Position numbers and translations under genes: made by a program
Shown: positions 32,493 through 42,466 of the stretch, piece by piece
Layout of the letters: each line of letters begins with the position of its first letter
Position numbering within the stretch: position 1 is the stretch's first letter
The notes under the pieces: model-generated
The model's input: only the letters and a program-made list of their open reading frames with translations
Told to the model about the DNA's origin: nothing
Database searches by the model: none
Assembly (NCBI RefSeq): GCF_024323335.1
Contig: NC_066581.1
Span: 461,714,289 to 461,778,288, forward strand
Direction: 5' to 3'
Length of the DNA: 64,000 nt
Source: Lathyrus oleraceus
Lineage: Eukaryota; Streptophyta; Magnoliopsida; Fabales; Fabaceae

Positions 32493-35400
32493 TTATGCGA
32501 AGTATTTTTTGACTACATCTGAGTTAACAGGAGACGGAAAATCTTCACCATCCATAGTTGTAAGCATCAAGGCTCCACCGGAGAAGACCTTCTTCACAAC
32601 ATACGGACCTTCATAATTAGGAGTCCACTTGCCCCTGTTATCTGCACCGGGAGGGAGGATCCTCTTCAAAACTAGATCACCGATCTGATAGCTTCGAGGA
32701 CGCACTTTCTGATCAAAGGCTCGCTTCATCCTTCGCTGATACAACTGTCCATGGCATACAGCTGCTAGTCGTCTCTCCTCGATAAGGCTCAACTCGTTAA
32801 ACCTTGTTCGAATCCACTCGGCTTCGTCCAGCTTGACATCCAATAAAACTCTCAGAGAAGGAATCTCCACTTCAACAGGTAGGACAGCTTCCATACCATA
32901 CACAAGGGAGTAAGGGGTTGCCCCGGTCGACGTACGTACTGAGGTACGGTACCCATGCAAAGCGAAAGGCAGCATCTCATGCCAATCCTTGTACGTAACG
33001 ACCATCTTCTGCACAATCTTCTTGATATTCTTGTTCGCCGCTTCTACAGCACCATTCATCTTCGGTCTGTAAGGAGAAGAATTGTGATGTTCAATCTTGA
33101 AATCTTTACACAGCTCCTTCATCATCTTGTTATTGAGATTCGAACCATTGTCAGTGATGATTCTCTCCGGAACTCCATAACGACAGATGATTTCTTTCTT
33201 GATGAACCGGGTAACCACTTGTTTGGTAACGTTAGCATAGGAAGCTGCTTCCACCCATTTGGTGAAATAGTCAATTGCTACCAAAATGAAGCGATGTCCA
33301 TTCGAAGCAGTAGGCTCAATCTTCCCAATCATATCAATGCCCCACATGGCAAACGGCCAAGGCGAATTCATGACATTCAGAGGGCTTGGTGGTACATGCA
33401 CCTTATCAGCATAGATTTGACACTTATGGCACTTCCGAGCATACTTGAAACAATCGGATTCCATAGTCATCCAGTAATAACCCGCTCTCAACAATTTCTT
33501 AGCCATTGCATGTCCGCCGGCATGAGTACCGAAGGAACCTTCATGAACTTCCTGCATTAACATGTCCGCCTCGGGTCTGTCCACGCATCTGAGCAAGACC
33601 ATGTCAAAGTTTCTCTTATACAGCACATCATCCTGATTCAAATAGAAGCTTCCAGCCAGCCTCCTCAGGGTTTTCTTGTCATTCTTCGACGCACCTTCAG
33701 GATACTCCTGAGTCTTGAGGAAGTTCTTGATGTCGTAATACCACGGCTTCTCATCAATCACAACAGACTCGGCTGCAAACACATACGCAGGCCTCTCGAG
33801 TCGATTCACCGCAACATGTGGCACATGATTCCACCAATGAACTTTGATCATAGACGACAAAGTAGCCAAGGCATCAGCCATTTGATTCTCATCCCGGGGG
33901 ACATGGTACAACTTCACTTTCTTGAAGAACGTCAGTACTCTTCTGGTGTAATCTCTATACGGAATCAAATGCGGCTGATTCGTATTCCAATCTCCATTGA
34001 CTTGATTGATCACTAGAGCCGAATCTCCAAATATGTCAAGTGTTTTGATCCTCAGATCAATGGCTTCTTCTATCCCCATGATACAAGCCTCATACTCAGC
34101 TTCGTTGTTGGTGACGTCAAACGTCAGTCTGGCAGAAAAAGGTATATGAGCACCTTTAGGATTGATCAACACTGCACCAACACCATTACCGTTCATATTC
34201 ACAGCCCCATCAAACATCAGTGTCCATTTGTCATCCGGGTCCGGTCCTTCCTCGACAAGAGGTTCTTCACAATCTTTCATCTTCAGATACATGATGTCTT
34301 CGTCAGGGAATTCAAACATCATAGGCTGATAATCTTCAATCGGTTGCTCGGCGAGGTAGTCTGACAGAATACTACCTTTGATGGCCTTTTGTGACGTGTA
34401 CTGAATGTCATATTCTGTTAGAATCATCTGCCAACGAGCAACGCGTCCGGTGAGAGCCGGCTTCTCAAAGATGTACTTCACTGGATCCATCTTAGAAATC
34501 AATAAGGTAGTATGGTTCAACATATACTGCCTCAGTCGGCGAGCAGCCCAGGCCAAAGCACAGCAAGTTTTCTCGAGCAGTGAATATCTTGTTTCACAGT
34601 CGGTAAACTTTTTGCTAAGGTAGTATATGGCATGCTCTTTTCGACCAGACTCGTCATGCTGTCCCAATACACACCCCATCGAGTTCTCAGTCACTGACAG
34701 GTACATTATCAGAGGTCTCCCTGGAACTGGAGGTATAAGGATTGGCGGTTTCTGTAAGTACTCTTTAATCTTGTCAAAAGCTTTCTGACAATCATCATTC
34801 CACTTGATCGCTTGATTCTTTCTAAGCAGTTTGAAAATTGGTTCACATGTAGCAGTTAGATGAGATATGAACCTTGCAATGTAGTTCAATCTCCCTAAAA
34901 ACCCACGGACTTGCTTCTCCGTTTTTGGTTCAGACATCTCTTGAATAGCTTTGACTTTCGCTGGATCAACCTCAATCCCTTTCTCACTGACAATGAAGCC
35001 TAAAAGCTTCCCTGATCTCACCCCAAACGTACACTTGTTCGGATTCAACCTCAGCTTGAACTTTCTCAACCGATCAAACAGCTTCTGCAAATTAACCAGG
35101 TGCTCCTCTTCTGTCTGCGACTTCGCAATCATATCATCTACGTACACTTCAATCTCTTTGTGCATCATGTCATGAAAAAGAGTCGTCATTGCCCTCTGAT
35201 AGGTAGCACCAGCATTCTTTAGCCCAAATGGCATCACCTTATAACAGAACGTGCCCCAAGGTGTAATGAATGTCGTCTTTTCCATGTCCTCTGGCGCCAT
35301 CTTGATCTGATTATATCCAGAGAAACCATCCATGAAAGAGAATACCGAGGATTGAGCCGTATTGTCGACCAATACATCAATGTGAGGTAATGGGAAATCA

Positions 35401-35960
35401 TCTTTCGGACTCGCTCTATTCAAATCCCGGTAATCGACACACATTCTGACTTTACCATCCTTCTTCGGCACAGGAACGATGTTGGCCACCCATGGGGGAT
35501 AACTTGTAACAGCCAAAAAACCTGCATCCCACTGCTTCTGAACTTCTTCCTTGATCTTAGTTGCCATGTCAGGACTCGTTCTACGAAGCTTCTGCTTGAC
35601 TGAAGGACATCCTTCTCTAAGAGGTAATCGATGCACCACAATGTCTGTATCTAAACCAGGCATATCTTGATACGACCAGGCGAATATCTCCACATATTCT
35701 CTCAGCATCTCAATCAGCCTCCTCTTGACAGAATCCTCTAAAGCAGCCCCAATCTTGATTTCTCTTTTGGCGTCCTCAGTACCCAAATTAACAACCTCCA
35801 ACTCCTCCTGATGAGGTTGGATGACCCTTTCCTCCTGTTTCAGCAATCTGACCAATTCTGCAGGGAGTTCACAGTCTTCCTCACTCTCCTCTTTAGCTTG
35901 GTAAATGGGATTGTCGAAATCATACTGAGCCATAACAGAACTGTTCATAGTGAATGCCAT
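32493..35960 (-). CDS. pol: Ogre F unit 1 pol: RT, RNase H, archaeal-type RNase H, integrase
   Basis: 1155 codons, uninterrupted. RT spans about residues 100-330 with VRMCVDYRDLNRASPKDDFPLP, FMDGFSGYNQIKM and catalytic YVDD near 274. The RNase H of the RT follows (about 410-540). A second, archaeal-type RNase H starts with MFDGAVNMNGNGVGAVL near 582 and contains TNNEAEYEACIMG and DENQMADALATL; this extra domain marks the Tat lineage. Integrase has an HHCC zinc region (about 805-850, ending CHKCQ) and a DDE core (WGIDM near 872, ITDNGSN near 935, E in NGAVEAANKN near 970). All catalytic residues are present. The ATG at 35960 is probably not a true start: a putative intron (35971-36229) joins this frame to the protease ORF. 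Confidence 0.93.
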   Translation of the reverse strand: MAFTMNSSVMAQYDFDNPIYQAKEESEEDCELPAELVRLLKQEERVIQPHQEELEVVNLGTEDAKREIKIGAALEDSVKRRLIEMLREYVEIFAWSYQDMPGLDTDIVVHRLPLREGCPSVKQKLRRTSPDMATKIKEEVQKQWDAGFLAVTSYPPWVANIVPVPKKDGKVRMCVDYRDLNRASPKDDFPLPHIDVLVDNTAQSSVFSFMDGFSGYNQIKMAPEDMEKTTFITPWGTFCYKVMPFGLKNAGATYQRAMTTLFHDMMHKEIEVYVDDMIAKSQTEEEHLVNLQKLFDRLRKFKLRLNPNKCTFGVRSGKLLGFIVSEKGIEVDPAKVKAIQEMSEPKTEKQVRGFLGRLNYIARFISHLTATCEPIFKLLRKNQAIKWNDDCQKAFDKIKEYLQKPPILIPPVPGRPLIMYLSVTENSMGCVLGQHDESGRKEHAIYYLSKKFTDCETRYSLLEKTCCALAWAARRLRQYMLNHTTLLISKMDPVKYIFEKPALTGRVARWQMILTEYDIQYTSQKAIKGSILSDYLAEQPIEDYQPMMFEFPDEDIMYLKMKDCEEPLVEEGPDPDDKWTLMFDGAVNMNGNGVGAVLINPKGAHIPFSARLTFDVTNNEAEYEACIMGIEEAIDLRIKTLDIFGDSALVINQVNGDWNTNQPHLIPYRDYTRRVLTFFKKVKLYHVPRDENQMADALATLSSMIKVHWWNHVPHVAVNRLERPAYVFAAESVVIDEKPWYYDIKNFLKTQEYPEGASKNDKKTLRRLAGSFYLNQDDVLYKRNFDMVLLRCVDRPEADMLMQEVHEGSFGTHAGGHAMAKKLLRAGYYWMTMESDCFKYARKCHKCQIYADKVHVPPSPLNVMNSPWPFAMWGIDMIGKIEPTASNGHRFILVAIDYFTKWVEAASYANVTKQVVTRFIKKEIICRYGVPERIITDNGSNLNNKMMKELCKDFKIEHHNSSPYRPKMNGAVEAANKNIKKIVQKMVVTYKDWHEMLPFALHGYRTSVRTSTGATPYSLVYGMEAVLPVEVEIPSLRVLLDVKLDEAEWIRTRFNELSLIEERRLAAVCHGQLYQRRMKRAFDQKVRPRSYQIGDLVLKRILPPGADNRGKWTPNYEGPYVVKKVFSGGALMLTTMDGEDFPSPVNSDVVKKYFA

Positions 35961-35970
35961 AAGATCGCTT

Positions 35971-36229
35971 CTGCATGTTTAATGCTTTGTTTTAGAAAAA
36001 GAGTTCAAAAAAAGGTCACAAAAAACAAAAACATTGCCATTTTTATTGTTTTGAAAAAAAAAGGTGAAAACAAAAAATAGAAAGACAGGGATCACAAAGT
36101 TTGATTGCAAAAAATGTCCTTCATTAATGATAATCATTTAAAACATGATGAGGCCCTACAAAATGAATCACTACGCCTTGGGCAGAACGTAGGATTTTCA
36201 TGCAAAATGACAAAACAACAGAAAATTAC
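35971..36229 (-). other. Ogre F unit 1 putative intron between protease and RT
   Basis: The donor GTAATT (GT at 36229-36228) overlaps the protease stop codon: codon GAG is followed by TAA, and the cut falls inside GAG. The acceptor ATGCAG ends at 35971, after a T-rich 259-nt segment. Joining gives an in-frame fusion of the protease and RT ORFs with no stop. An intron at this place is a known Ogre feature; the exact sites here are my inference. Unit 2 has the same sites at 53629-53887. Confidence 0.7.
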
Positions 36230-38403
36230 TCTGTCAGAAGAGTAACTTGAACCACTTCTTCAGCCGTCCAGTTGTTGATAGACCCCCCTGGTGCACACGG
36301 GCGAACCCAGTTGTCCAAATCGCAATTACTGTCACAGTCTTCAATACCGGTTGCAGAGACATCGCCATGATTCATCAGCCCAGCGCTGGTAAAGGTACTT
36401 GGACCCGCTTGACCATTCTGTTCTACTCGGAGAGGCTCATAACCAACGCCAAATTTGTCTTCTTTAACCGGCAAATCCACCATCTTGCCCCAGCCTTCAG
36501 TTTTGCCAGAATCAACAACCTCCTTAGCCTGCTTGTAAGAAGTAATTGAAGCACCTGACTTCCTCTGCTCAGCGTACGCCACTTTCTCAAGAGCCACAGT
36601 CTCAAATGCCTGGCATAAGGTTTCATGGATCTCGCCATCCACCTCAACATATTTGAACGAGGATAGATGACTCACCAGAATCTCCTCTTCATCGCACACA
36701 GTCACAATCTGACCGTTCCAGACATACTTGAGCTTTTGATGGAGAGTCGACGAGACTGCCCCTGCTGCATGAATCCATGGACGCCCCAACAAGCAACTAT
36801 AGGCGGGCTGGATGTCCATAACATAGAAGATGACATTGAATACTTCAGGACCTATCTTCACAGGCAAGGTAACTTCCCCACACACAGAACGCTTGGAGCC
36901 GTCGAAAGCACGAACGATCAGGTCACTGGGATTAAGCACAAACCCTTCCGCATCAATCTTCCTCAGAATCTGCTTAGGCAACACATTCAGCGACGACCCG
37001 GTGTCTACCAATACGTGAGACAACACTGCCCCCTTGCACTCCATGGTGATGTGCAAGGCTTTGTTATGGTTTCGCCCTTCAGGCGGTAAGTCCAGGTTGG
37101 TGAAACCTACGCCATGCCTGGTGCTCACATTGGCCATCACACCCTCCAGTTGATTGACAGAAATCTCCTGAGGCACGTAAGCCAGATTCAACATCTTCAG
37201 CAAGGCATTACGGTGCGCCTCAGAGCACAACAACAGTGAAAGTATAGAAATCTTGGACGGAGTTTGATTCAACTGATCCACAATCTTGTAGTCACTCTTC
37301 TTGATTATTTTCATAAACTCCTCCACATCCTTCTCAAATGACCCCTCAGGCGCTTCCTTCTGGACAGGCTCTTCCTCAACCACAGCTTGCTTACCCTTTG
37401 CTTTGGCAGAAGCCTCAGCATTATTGTCCCTCAAAGGCTGCGGTGCGAACAGACGACCGCTTCTGGTAAAACCTCCTGGACCCCCCACATTATCCACAGC
37501 CGGACCAACAGTTGCAGGAACTCTATTCGGTAAACCAATTGTCACTGGAGTTTGATTCACTGGTCCTGTCTGACTTTCAGCCCTTCTGTAACTGCGGTGA
37601 GCATTATCATACTTCCACGGCACGGCTTTACTGTTCTCAACAGCCCTTCTTCCAGACGCAACGATAGTAGTTGGAGCACTGATGGTTACAGGCACGGGAA
37701 TGGTAACTGGGATACCATTTGCTGCAGGTGCACTAACGACCCTTTGTCCACGTTCTTCAGACGGTTTAAAGTAAATGGTGATAGTCGACACTGTCCCACG
37801 ATCTTTTACAGCCCTACTGAATTGCAAACAACCCTCATCCATCATACCCTGGATACCGGCCCTTAACTGATCGCAACCATTCTCAGATTCTGCACAGCCC
37901 AAACAATCCTCATCACAACCCGAGTAGACACCCCCATTCAGCAGACGGCTCTTCACAACTAGCAGAGGAGTCTGAACATCATCAACATTAACAACCAGAT
38001 CTTCAGCTTCTTTCCCTTCAATATTGTTCACCCTATGCCCACCATGCAGAGGCATAGGGTTGTTTACGACGTTAGGCACTGGAGCGAAGTTGATTGCCTT
38101 GGCATCGATCAAATCTTGAACCTTATGCTGGAGAGCCCGACACTTCTCAGTATGATGCCCTGGTGCCCCAGAGTGAAAGTCACAACGGACGTTGGCGTCG
38201 TACCCAGGAGGCAATACTGTAGGCGGAGCCATTGTACGCAACTCAACCATCCCCAACCTGAGTAATTCGGGCAGCAGCTCGGCGTACGACATGGGTATCG
38301 AATCAAAACGTCGATCAGGCATCCTTTGTTTGGGTTGATACGGACGTTGCTGTTGTTGTTGTTGTTGCGGTTGTTGAACTCTTTGTTGTTGTTGCTGACG
38401 AGG
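36226..38403 (-). CDS. Ogre F unit 1 gag C-terminus and aspartic protease
   Basis: The 698-codon ORF from the ATG at 38322 is in the same frame as gag and is separated from it only by a TAA at 38406-38404 and a Gln-rich linker encoded by CAA/CAG repeats (38341-38400). Near residue 45-65 a zinc-knuckle-like CDFHSGAPGHHTEKC is present. A proline/valine-rich spacer follows. The retroviral-type aspartic protease has LVDTGSSLNVLP (DTG active site) near residue 440 and CLLGRPWIHAAGAV downstream. The C-terminus is acidic and ends VTLLTE, where a putative splice donor removes the stop. The protease would cut the polyprotein. Confidence 0.88.
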   Translation of the reverse strand, partial: PRQQQQQRVQQPQQQQQQQRPYQPKQRMPDRRFDSIPMSYAELLPELLRLGMVELRTMAPPTVLPPGYDANVRCDFHSGAPGHHTEKCRALQHKVQDLIDAKAINFAPVPNVVNNPMPLHGGHRVNNIEGKEAEDLVVNVDDVQTPLLVVKSRLLNGGVYSGCDEDCLGCAESENGCDQLRAGIQGMMDEGCLQFSRAVKDRGTVSTITIYFKPSEERGQRVVSAPAANGIPVTIPVPVTISAPTTIVASGRRAVENSKAVPWKYDNAHRSYRRAESQTGPVNQTPVTIGLPNRVPATVGPAVDNVGGPGGFTRSGRLFAPQPLRDNNAEASAKAKGKQAVVEEEPVQKEAPEGSFEKDVEEFMKIIKKSDYKIVDQLNQTPSKISILSLLLCSEAHRNALLKMLNLAYVPQEISVNQLEGVMANVSTRHGVGFTNLDLPPEGRNHNKALHITMECKGAVLSHVLVDTGSSLNVLPKQILRKIDAEGFVLNPSDLIVRAFDGSKRSVCGEVTLPVKIGPEVFNVIFYVMDIQPAYSCLLGRPWIHAAGAVSSTLHQKLKYVWNGQIVTVCDEEEILVSHLSSFKYVEVDGEIHETLCQAFETVALEKVAYAEQRKSGASITSYKQAKEVVDSGKTEGWGKMVDLPVKEDKFGVGYEPLRVEQNGQAGPSTFTSAGLMNHGDVSATGIEDCDSNCDLDNWVRPCAPGGSINNWTAEEVVQVTLLTE

Positions 38404-39657
38404 TTAAGGTGCCGGAATGGTCACTGCAGCAGCTTGACGGTATTCAATTCTGTTCTGATCTCTGCGGTGTTGAACATCATTAGTTTCACCCTCTCTCCGA
38501 CGAGGTGCCCCAGCAAATGGCTTCTTAGAAGAAGAGGAACCAGCATCTTGGATCTTCCCAGTTTTAATCAAACTCTCAGTTCTTTCTCCACAAATGACAA
38601 CATCAGAAAAACTACCGAATGGGCAGCTCCCCATCCGGTCCATAAACACACCCTGAAGAGTACCGATAAACATATCTGTCAACTCCCGCTCCAGCATAGG
38701 GGGTTGAACTCTAGCAGCCAGTTCACGCCACCTCTGGGCGTACTCCTTGAAGCTTTCATTGGATTTCTGACATAGACTCTGCAGCTGAGTCCGGCTAGGC
38801 GCCATATCCATGTTGTGTTTGTATTGCCTGAAAAAGGCCTCACCCAGATCCCTCCAGCATCGGATAGAATCCCTCTTCAATTCCATGTACCAGTCCAAAG
38901 AAGCCCCAGATAGACTGTCTTGGAAAAAATACATCCACATCTTTTCATCATCGGTATACGCAGAGATCTTTCGATAATAAGCCTGCACATGGGTGCGAGG
39001 GCAAGAAGTACCGTTGTATTTATCAAAGGACGGTGCTTTGAACTTGTGAGGGATTCTCAAACCTTCAACCAATCCCATGTTAGTAACATCAAAACCAAGG
39101 GAGTTTTGACACTCCATAGCACGGATCTTCTCAGCAAGAGCCTCAACTTTGCGGTCCCTCTCATTAACCCTTCCCAGAACGTCTTCGTCTTCACTGAGCA
39201 GAGAGAACATATCCTCTTGTCTGTCAACAATCGGAACAGGATTACGGGCCGGAGCACGGACTACTCTGGCATTAGCGACATCTGGAACAATAGGTTGACC
39301 ATTGATTCGAATACCCCCCAACTCATCACCTACAGCATAGTTGTTGATGGGTACAGCAGCAGCAACATTGTTATCATTGACCGGGCCTCCCTCTGGCGGA
39401 GCATGGTTGGCCGGTGGATTTGCAGCCTCTTGTCTCTGAACCATGGCTCGAAGTTCTTCTTGACCTTGCGCAACCCCTTGCATCATATTCATAAACTGGG
39501 CCATGCTAGCCTTCATCTCAGCCAACTCAGCTTGAAATTGATCCATACTTCTCTGTTGATTCAGTCTTGTTGAGTAGCGGTGCGGACGTTGATCAGCTAT
39601 CCTGCCTAAAACAGGAACCAGAGTGAGAAGCCACGACCAAGAACACCTGTTATGCAA
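38404..39657 (-). CDS. gag: Ogre F unit 1 gag
   Basis: 417 codons. The first 25 residues (MHNRCSWSWLL...) look like leader sequence; conserved similarity to Ogre P gag begins at RPHRYSTRLNQQRSMDQF, so translation may start at the Met at 39546 or after splicing at a TTTTAGGCAG site near 39605. A Gln/Met-rich coiled coil (about residues 38-75) precedes a Pro/Asn/Val-rich stretch. The retrotransposon gag capsid domain covers about 190-330, with YFQDSLSGASLDWYMEL, CWRDLGEAFFRQYKHN, SFKEYAQRWRELAARV and LTDMFIGTLQG. The frame ends in TAA directly before the Gln-rich linker to the zinc knuckle and protease; the same TAA is in unit 2. Confidence 0.9.
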   Translation of the reverse strand: MHNRCSWSWLLTLVPVLGRIADQRPHRYSTRLNQQRSMDQFQAELAEMKASMAQFMNMMQGVAQGQEELRAMVQRQEAANPPANHAPPEGGPVNDNNVAAAVPINNYAVGDELGGIRINGQPIVPDVANARVVRAPARNPVPIVDRQEDMFSLLSEDEDVLGRVNERDRKVEALAEKIRAMECQNSLGFDVTNMGLVEGLRIPHKFKAPSFDKYNGTSCPRTHVQAYYRKISAYTDDEKMWMYFFQDSLSGASLDWYMELKRDSIRCWRDLGEAFFRQYKHNMDMAPSRTQLQSLCQKSNESFKEYAQRWRELAARVQPPMLERELTDMFIGTLQGVFMDRMGSCPFGSFSDVVICGERTESLIKTGKIQDAGSSSSKKPFAGAPRRREGETNDVQHRRDQNRIEYRQAAAVTIPAP

Positions 39658-40017
39658 AATGATATGAGTATGATGCTAATGATGCGTATGATGCACATGA
39701 TATGCTCATTTCTCAGGCATTCAAAGAGCCTGACCCATCCTGAAAAGATGGCAACCTGCAGCAACAAGAGAACAAATAGATACAAGGAAATGAGAACAAC
39801 AGGGAAATACTGACAACCTTATCCATACATAAGGGTAAAAAGGTCAATACCACCGAGTCAACAGAAAATTCGCATAAACAGAGTACAAAGAAATGAACCC
39901 CATCCAACAAGCCTGGAGGTGATTCTCAACAATGAAGATCCAAAGACGGATTACAAACAAATGAATCCCATCCAACAAGCCTGGAGGTGATTCAACAAAA
40001 ACAAACAGAAATACAGT

Positions 40018-41706
40018 CTACGGCAGACGGTCTTCTGGAATGAGGGTCTTCAAGTACTGACACTGGTCTATCAATAGTGAGCATTCCGAACATTCTGGTA
40101 GAGGGGTAATCTTCTCCTTCAACTGTCTTCTAGGCTCTAAGACTTCTCCTCCAAGACGGTTCTCTGATGCCTGTCTCAAGTCTACTTCCTTCTTCAACTG
40201 GATGTCTTTATCTCTGAGTTGCTTCTCCAAGTCTCTGATCTTCTTCTGATAGCTGGCCTCAACCCTCTGCAGCCTCAAGCACTCCCGGTGTTCTGCATCT
40301 AACATGCTCTCCATCTCCTCGTAGGATCTCTTCTTGCTTCTCAGTCTGCTAGCATCTTCTTCTCGCACTCCTCTGAGTTGATGAGCCAAGTTCAACCTAT
40401 CAGCTTTGGCTTTGTACAGCTCCATCTGGGTATCTTGCTCCTTCTCTCTCAGACGACGACTCTCCATCAATGCTTGCTTATAATGCTCAGCAGGCACACT
40501 ATCAGCAAGTACCAAAGGTGGTTGCTCTTGCAACGGCTCCATCCTATCGTAGGGTAGCAGCAAAGTTTCCACTCTCTTCTTTACCCAATCGGTGTAATCG
40601 GGCATTGCAATGGCAAACTTCTTCCCTAAGACGGATCCATCCTTCACTCCCACATCTCTCCAGGGTTTCCCTATCTGCTCCAACTTAGCAGGGTCATCCT
40701 TCTTCTCAAAACAAAAACTCTCAGCTATCTCTGCTTCGAGCGGTCTTTCACTCATAACAAACCCTAGCTGGCGAAGAGAAAGAACTGGGTTGTAGTTGAT
40801 GCAACCTTTGGTCCCTATGAGTGGCACGCTCCGGAATTCACCACAACTTATGATGACATCCTTCACATCCATCCGGTATGACTGCCACTTGATGTCGTAA
40901 GAAGTGAGCGACATGACCCTCTGAGTCCACTTCAGAGTGCTCTGGGTATCCACAAATGGTCCACTGGCTGGCAGAAGAGACATGAACCATTTGAACAGAA
41001 GAGGCAGGCAGCACCTGATGGCTCCTCCCTTACCATGCCTGCTGTGAATGGCATAGTAAGTATCTGCTAGAAGAGTAGGGATTGGATTCCCTCCGATGAA
41101 AATGCTGATAGCAGTGAAGTCAATGAAATTTGGCATACTGGGAAATAGGATGATCCCATAGATCATGGCAGCTAGCTGTGCGTGAAAAACTTCCCAATTC
41201 CCCTTTTCTGCTTCAACTCTGGCCACTCTCAACAGAAACTTCAACGGCAGACCCACTACTTCCCCACAGGGCTTCCAATTCTCACCAACCTCCTCAACAC
41301 TCAACCGGAGAGCTCTGGCAATCAATCTGAAGTCGACCTCCTTTGGGACGTCCAAGAAGGGAGTCTGATGCTGAACAGGGATACTCAACAGGATAGAATA
41401 CTCTTCGAGAGTAGGTGCAAGCTGATAATCCTGGAAAGTGAAGCATCTGAGCTCTGGATCATAAAACTGTAGCAGTGTCTGCAGGGGCACTGGATCCACT
41501 ACCGTCTTCAGCACTGTCAAGATATCACCATACCGCCCAAATAAACTCTTCAGTCGGTCATCTATCACGAGGCTACCCAACTCAACTAGCGGAGTCAACG
41601 GCTCACGGTGGAAACTGTAGGAACAGGTCTTCCGCTTCGGCTCGGGGACCGTTGTCATCTCTATCAGTAGACAGACTCTGGAATGTACCTGAGAAATGAT
41701 ATGCAT
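40018..41706 (-). CDS. Ogre F unit 1 ORF1, DUF7745-like with coiled-coil tail
   Basis: 562 codons lying between PBS and gag, as in other Ogre elements. The ATG at 41658 (MTTVPEPKRK) is a better start than that at 41706 because similarity to Ogre B ORF1 begins after it. Residues about 60-330 form a conserved globular domain (LQFYDPELRCFTFQDYQLAPTLEEYS, GNPIPTLLADTYYA, PLLFKWFMSLLP, GCINYNPVLSLRQLGF). Residues about 400-530 are strongly charged heptad repeats, a long coiled coil. The last 30 residues have a CSECSLLIDQC cysteine cluster. The function is unknown; no catalytic motif is seen. The domain's resemblance to plant mobile domain-type proteins is a weak impression. Confidence 0.82.
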   Translation of the reverse strand: MHIISQVHSRVCLLIEMTTVPEPKRKTCSYSFHREPLTPLVELGSLVIDDRLKSLFGRYGDILTVLKTVVDPVPLQTLLQFYDPELRCFTFQDYQLAPTLEEYSILLSIPVQHQTPFLDVPKEVDFRLIARALRLSVEEVGENWKPCGEVVGLPLKFLLRVARVEAEKGNWEVFHAQLAAMIYGIILFPSMPNFIDFTAISIFIGGNPIPTLLADTYYAIHSRHGKGGAIRCCLPLLFKWFMSLLPASGPFVDTQSTLKWTQRVMSLTSYDIKWQSYRMDVKDVIISCGEFRSVPLIGTKGCINYNPVLSLRQLGFVMSERPLEAEIAESFCFEKKDDPAKLEQIGKPWRDVGVKDGSVLGKKFAIAMPDYTDWVKKRVETLLLPYDRMEPLQEQPPLVLADSVPAEHYKQALMESRRLREKEQDTQMELYKAKADRLNLAHQLRGVREEDASRLRSKKRSYEEMESMLDAEHRECLRLQRVEASYQKKIRDLEKQLRDKDIQLKKEVDLRQASENRLGGEVLEPRRQLKEKITPLPECSECSLLIDQCQYLKTLIPEDRLP

Positions 41707-42447
41707 GCAGAGATTAGTTTTTTTCCTTTTCTTTTTTCCCTTGATTTGTTTTATTTTTTTTGGATTTTTTTTTCATTGCGTTTCTTTTGAAAAATAAATA
41801 TGCTATGATGCACATGATGCAGACCGGACTGGCTGGTTGTGCAAACTTTGACTAGGTCGAAGCTTCAGTCAAAATCAGAACATAAATCCAACTTAAGGTC
41901 AACTGAAAACTGTTGTCTGAACTAGAGTCACCAACAGAACCAAGTCACCAACGGTACCTGTAATGAATAACCCTTCCCCACTCACGGGTGTAGTCTAGGC
42001 CAGGGTAAAGCTGAGAGAAACGCAGCATAAATAACCTTTCGCAGAAATACTATCATATACACACCCGAAGTATGTAACGACAGTATCCCACCAGGGTCTG
42101 AACTGCTCGTGATATCAATGTTCCGCTAAGTGGCGCCATACCACCCGCTTCCCATGAATCACTCTATTCCTAATCATCCTAGATTTTCACTCATGGTCTG
42201 GGTATTGGACCTTTTACCTCAACTGACTCCCCCCCACACAGAGAAAAACAGACAACCAGCCAGTAATGAATAATGAATATGAATGCAAACATCAATGCAC
42301 ACAATCAATGCAAACAATAAATGTACATATATACAATGAATGCAATAAAATACAACAAGCAGAAAGCAACCAAAACCCTAATCCTAGAGAGCGCTAGGAG
42401 AGACTCGCTCAGGGAAGATGGACCAGCAGAGGTCAACTTCTCTATAT
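41707..42447 (-). other. Ogre F unit 1 leader
   Basis: 740 bp between PBS and ORF1, noncoding. It has a T/A-rich run next to ORF1 (41715-41775). Homology with unit 2 ends at about 41811 (59442 in unit 2). Confidence 0.65.
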
Positions 42448-42464
42448 CCCCAGCAGAGTCGCCA
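42448..42464 (-). other. Ogre F primer binding site (tRNA-Arg type)
   Basis: The minus strand reads TGGCGACTCTGCTGGGG, 2 nt after the LTR end at 42467. It is identical to the core of the Ogre B PBS. Confidence 0.88.
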
Positions 42465-42466
42465 GC

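Noticed and set aside
32955..33560. 201-codon plus-strand frame opposite integrase
   Set aside because: A shadow of the minus-strand pol ORF.
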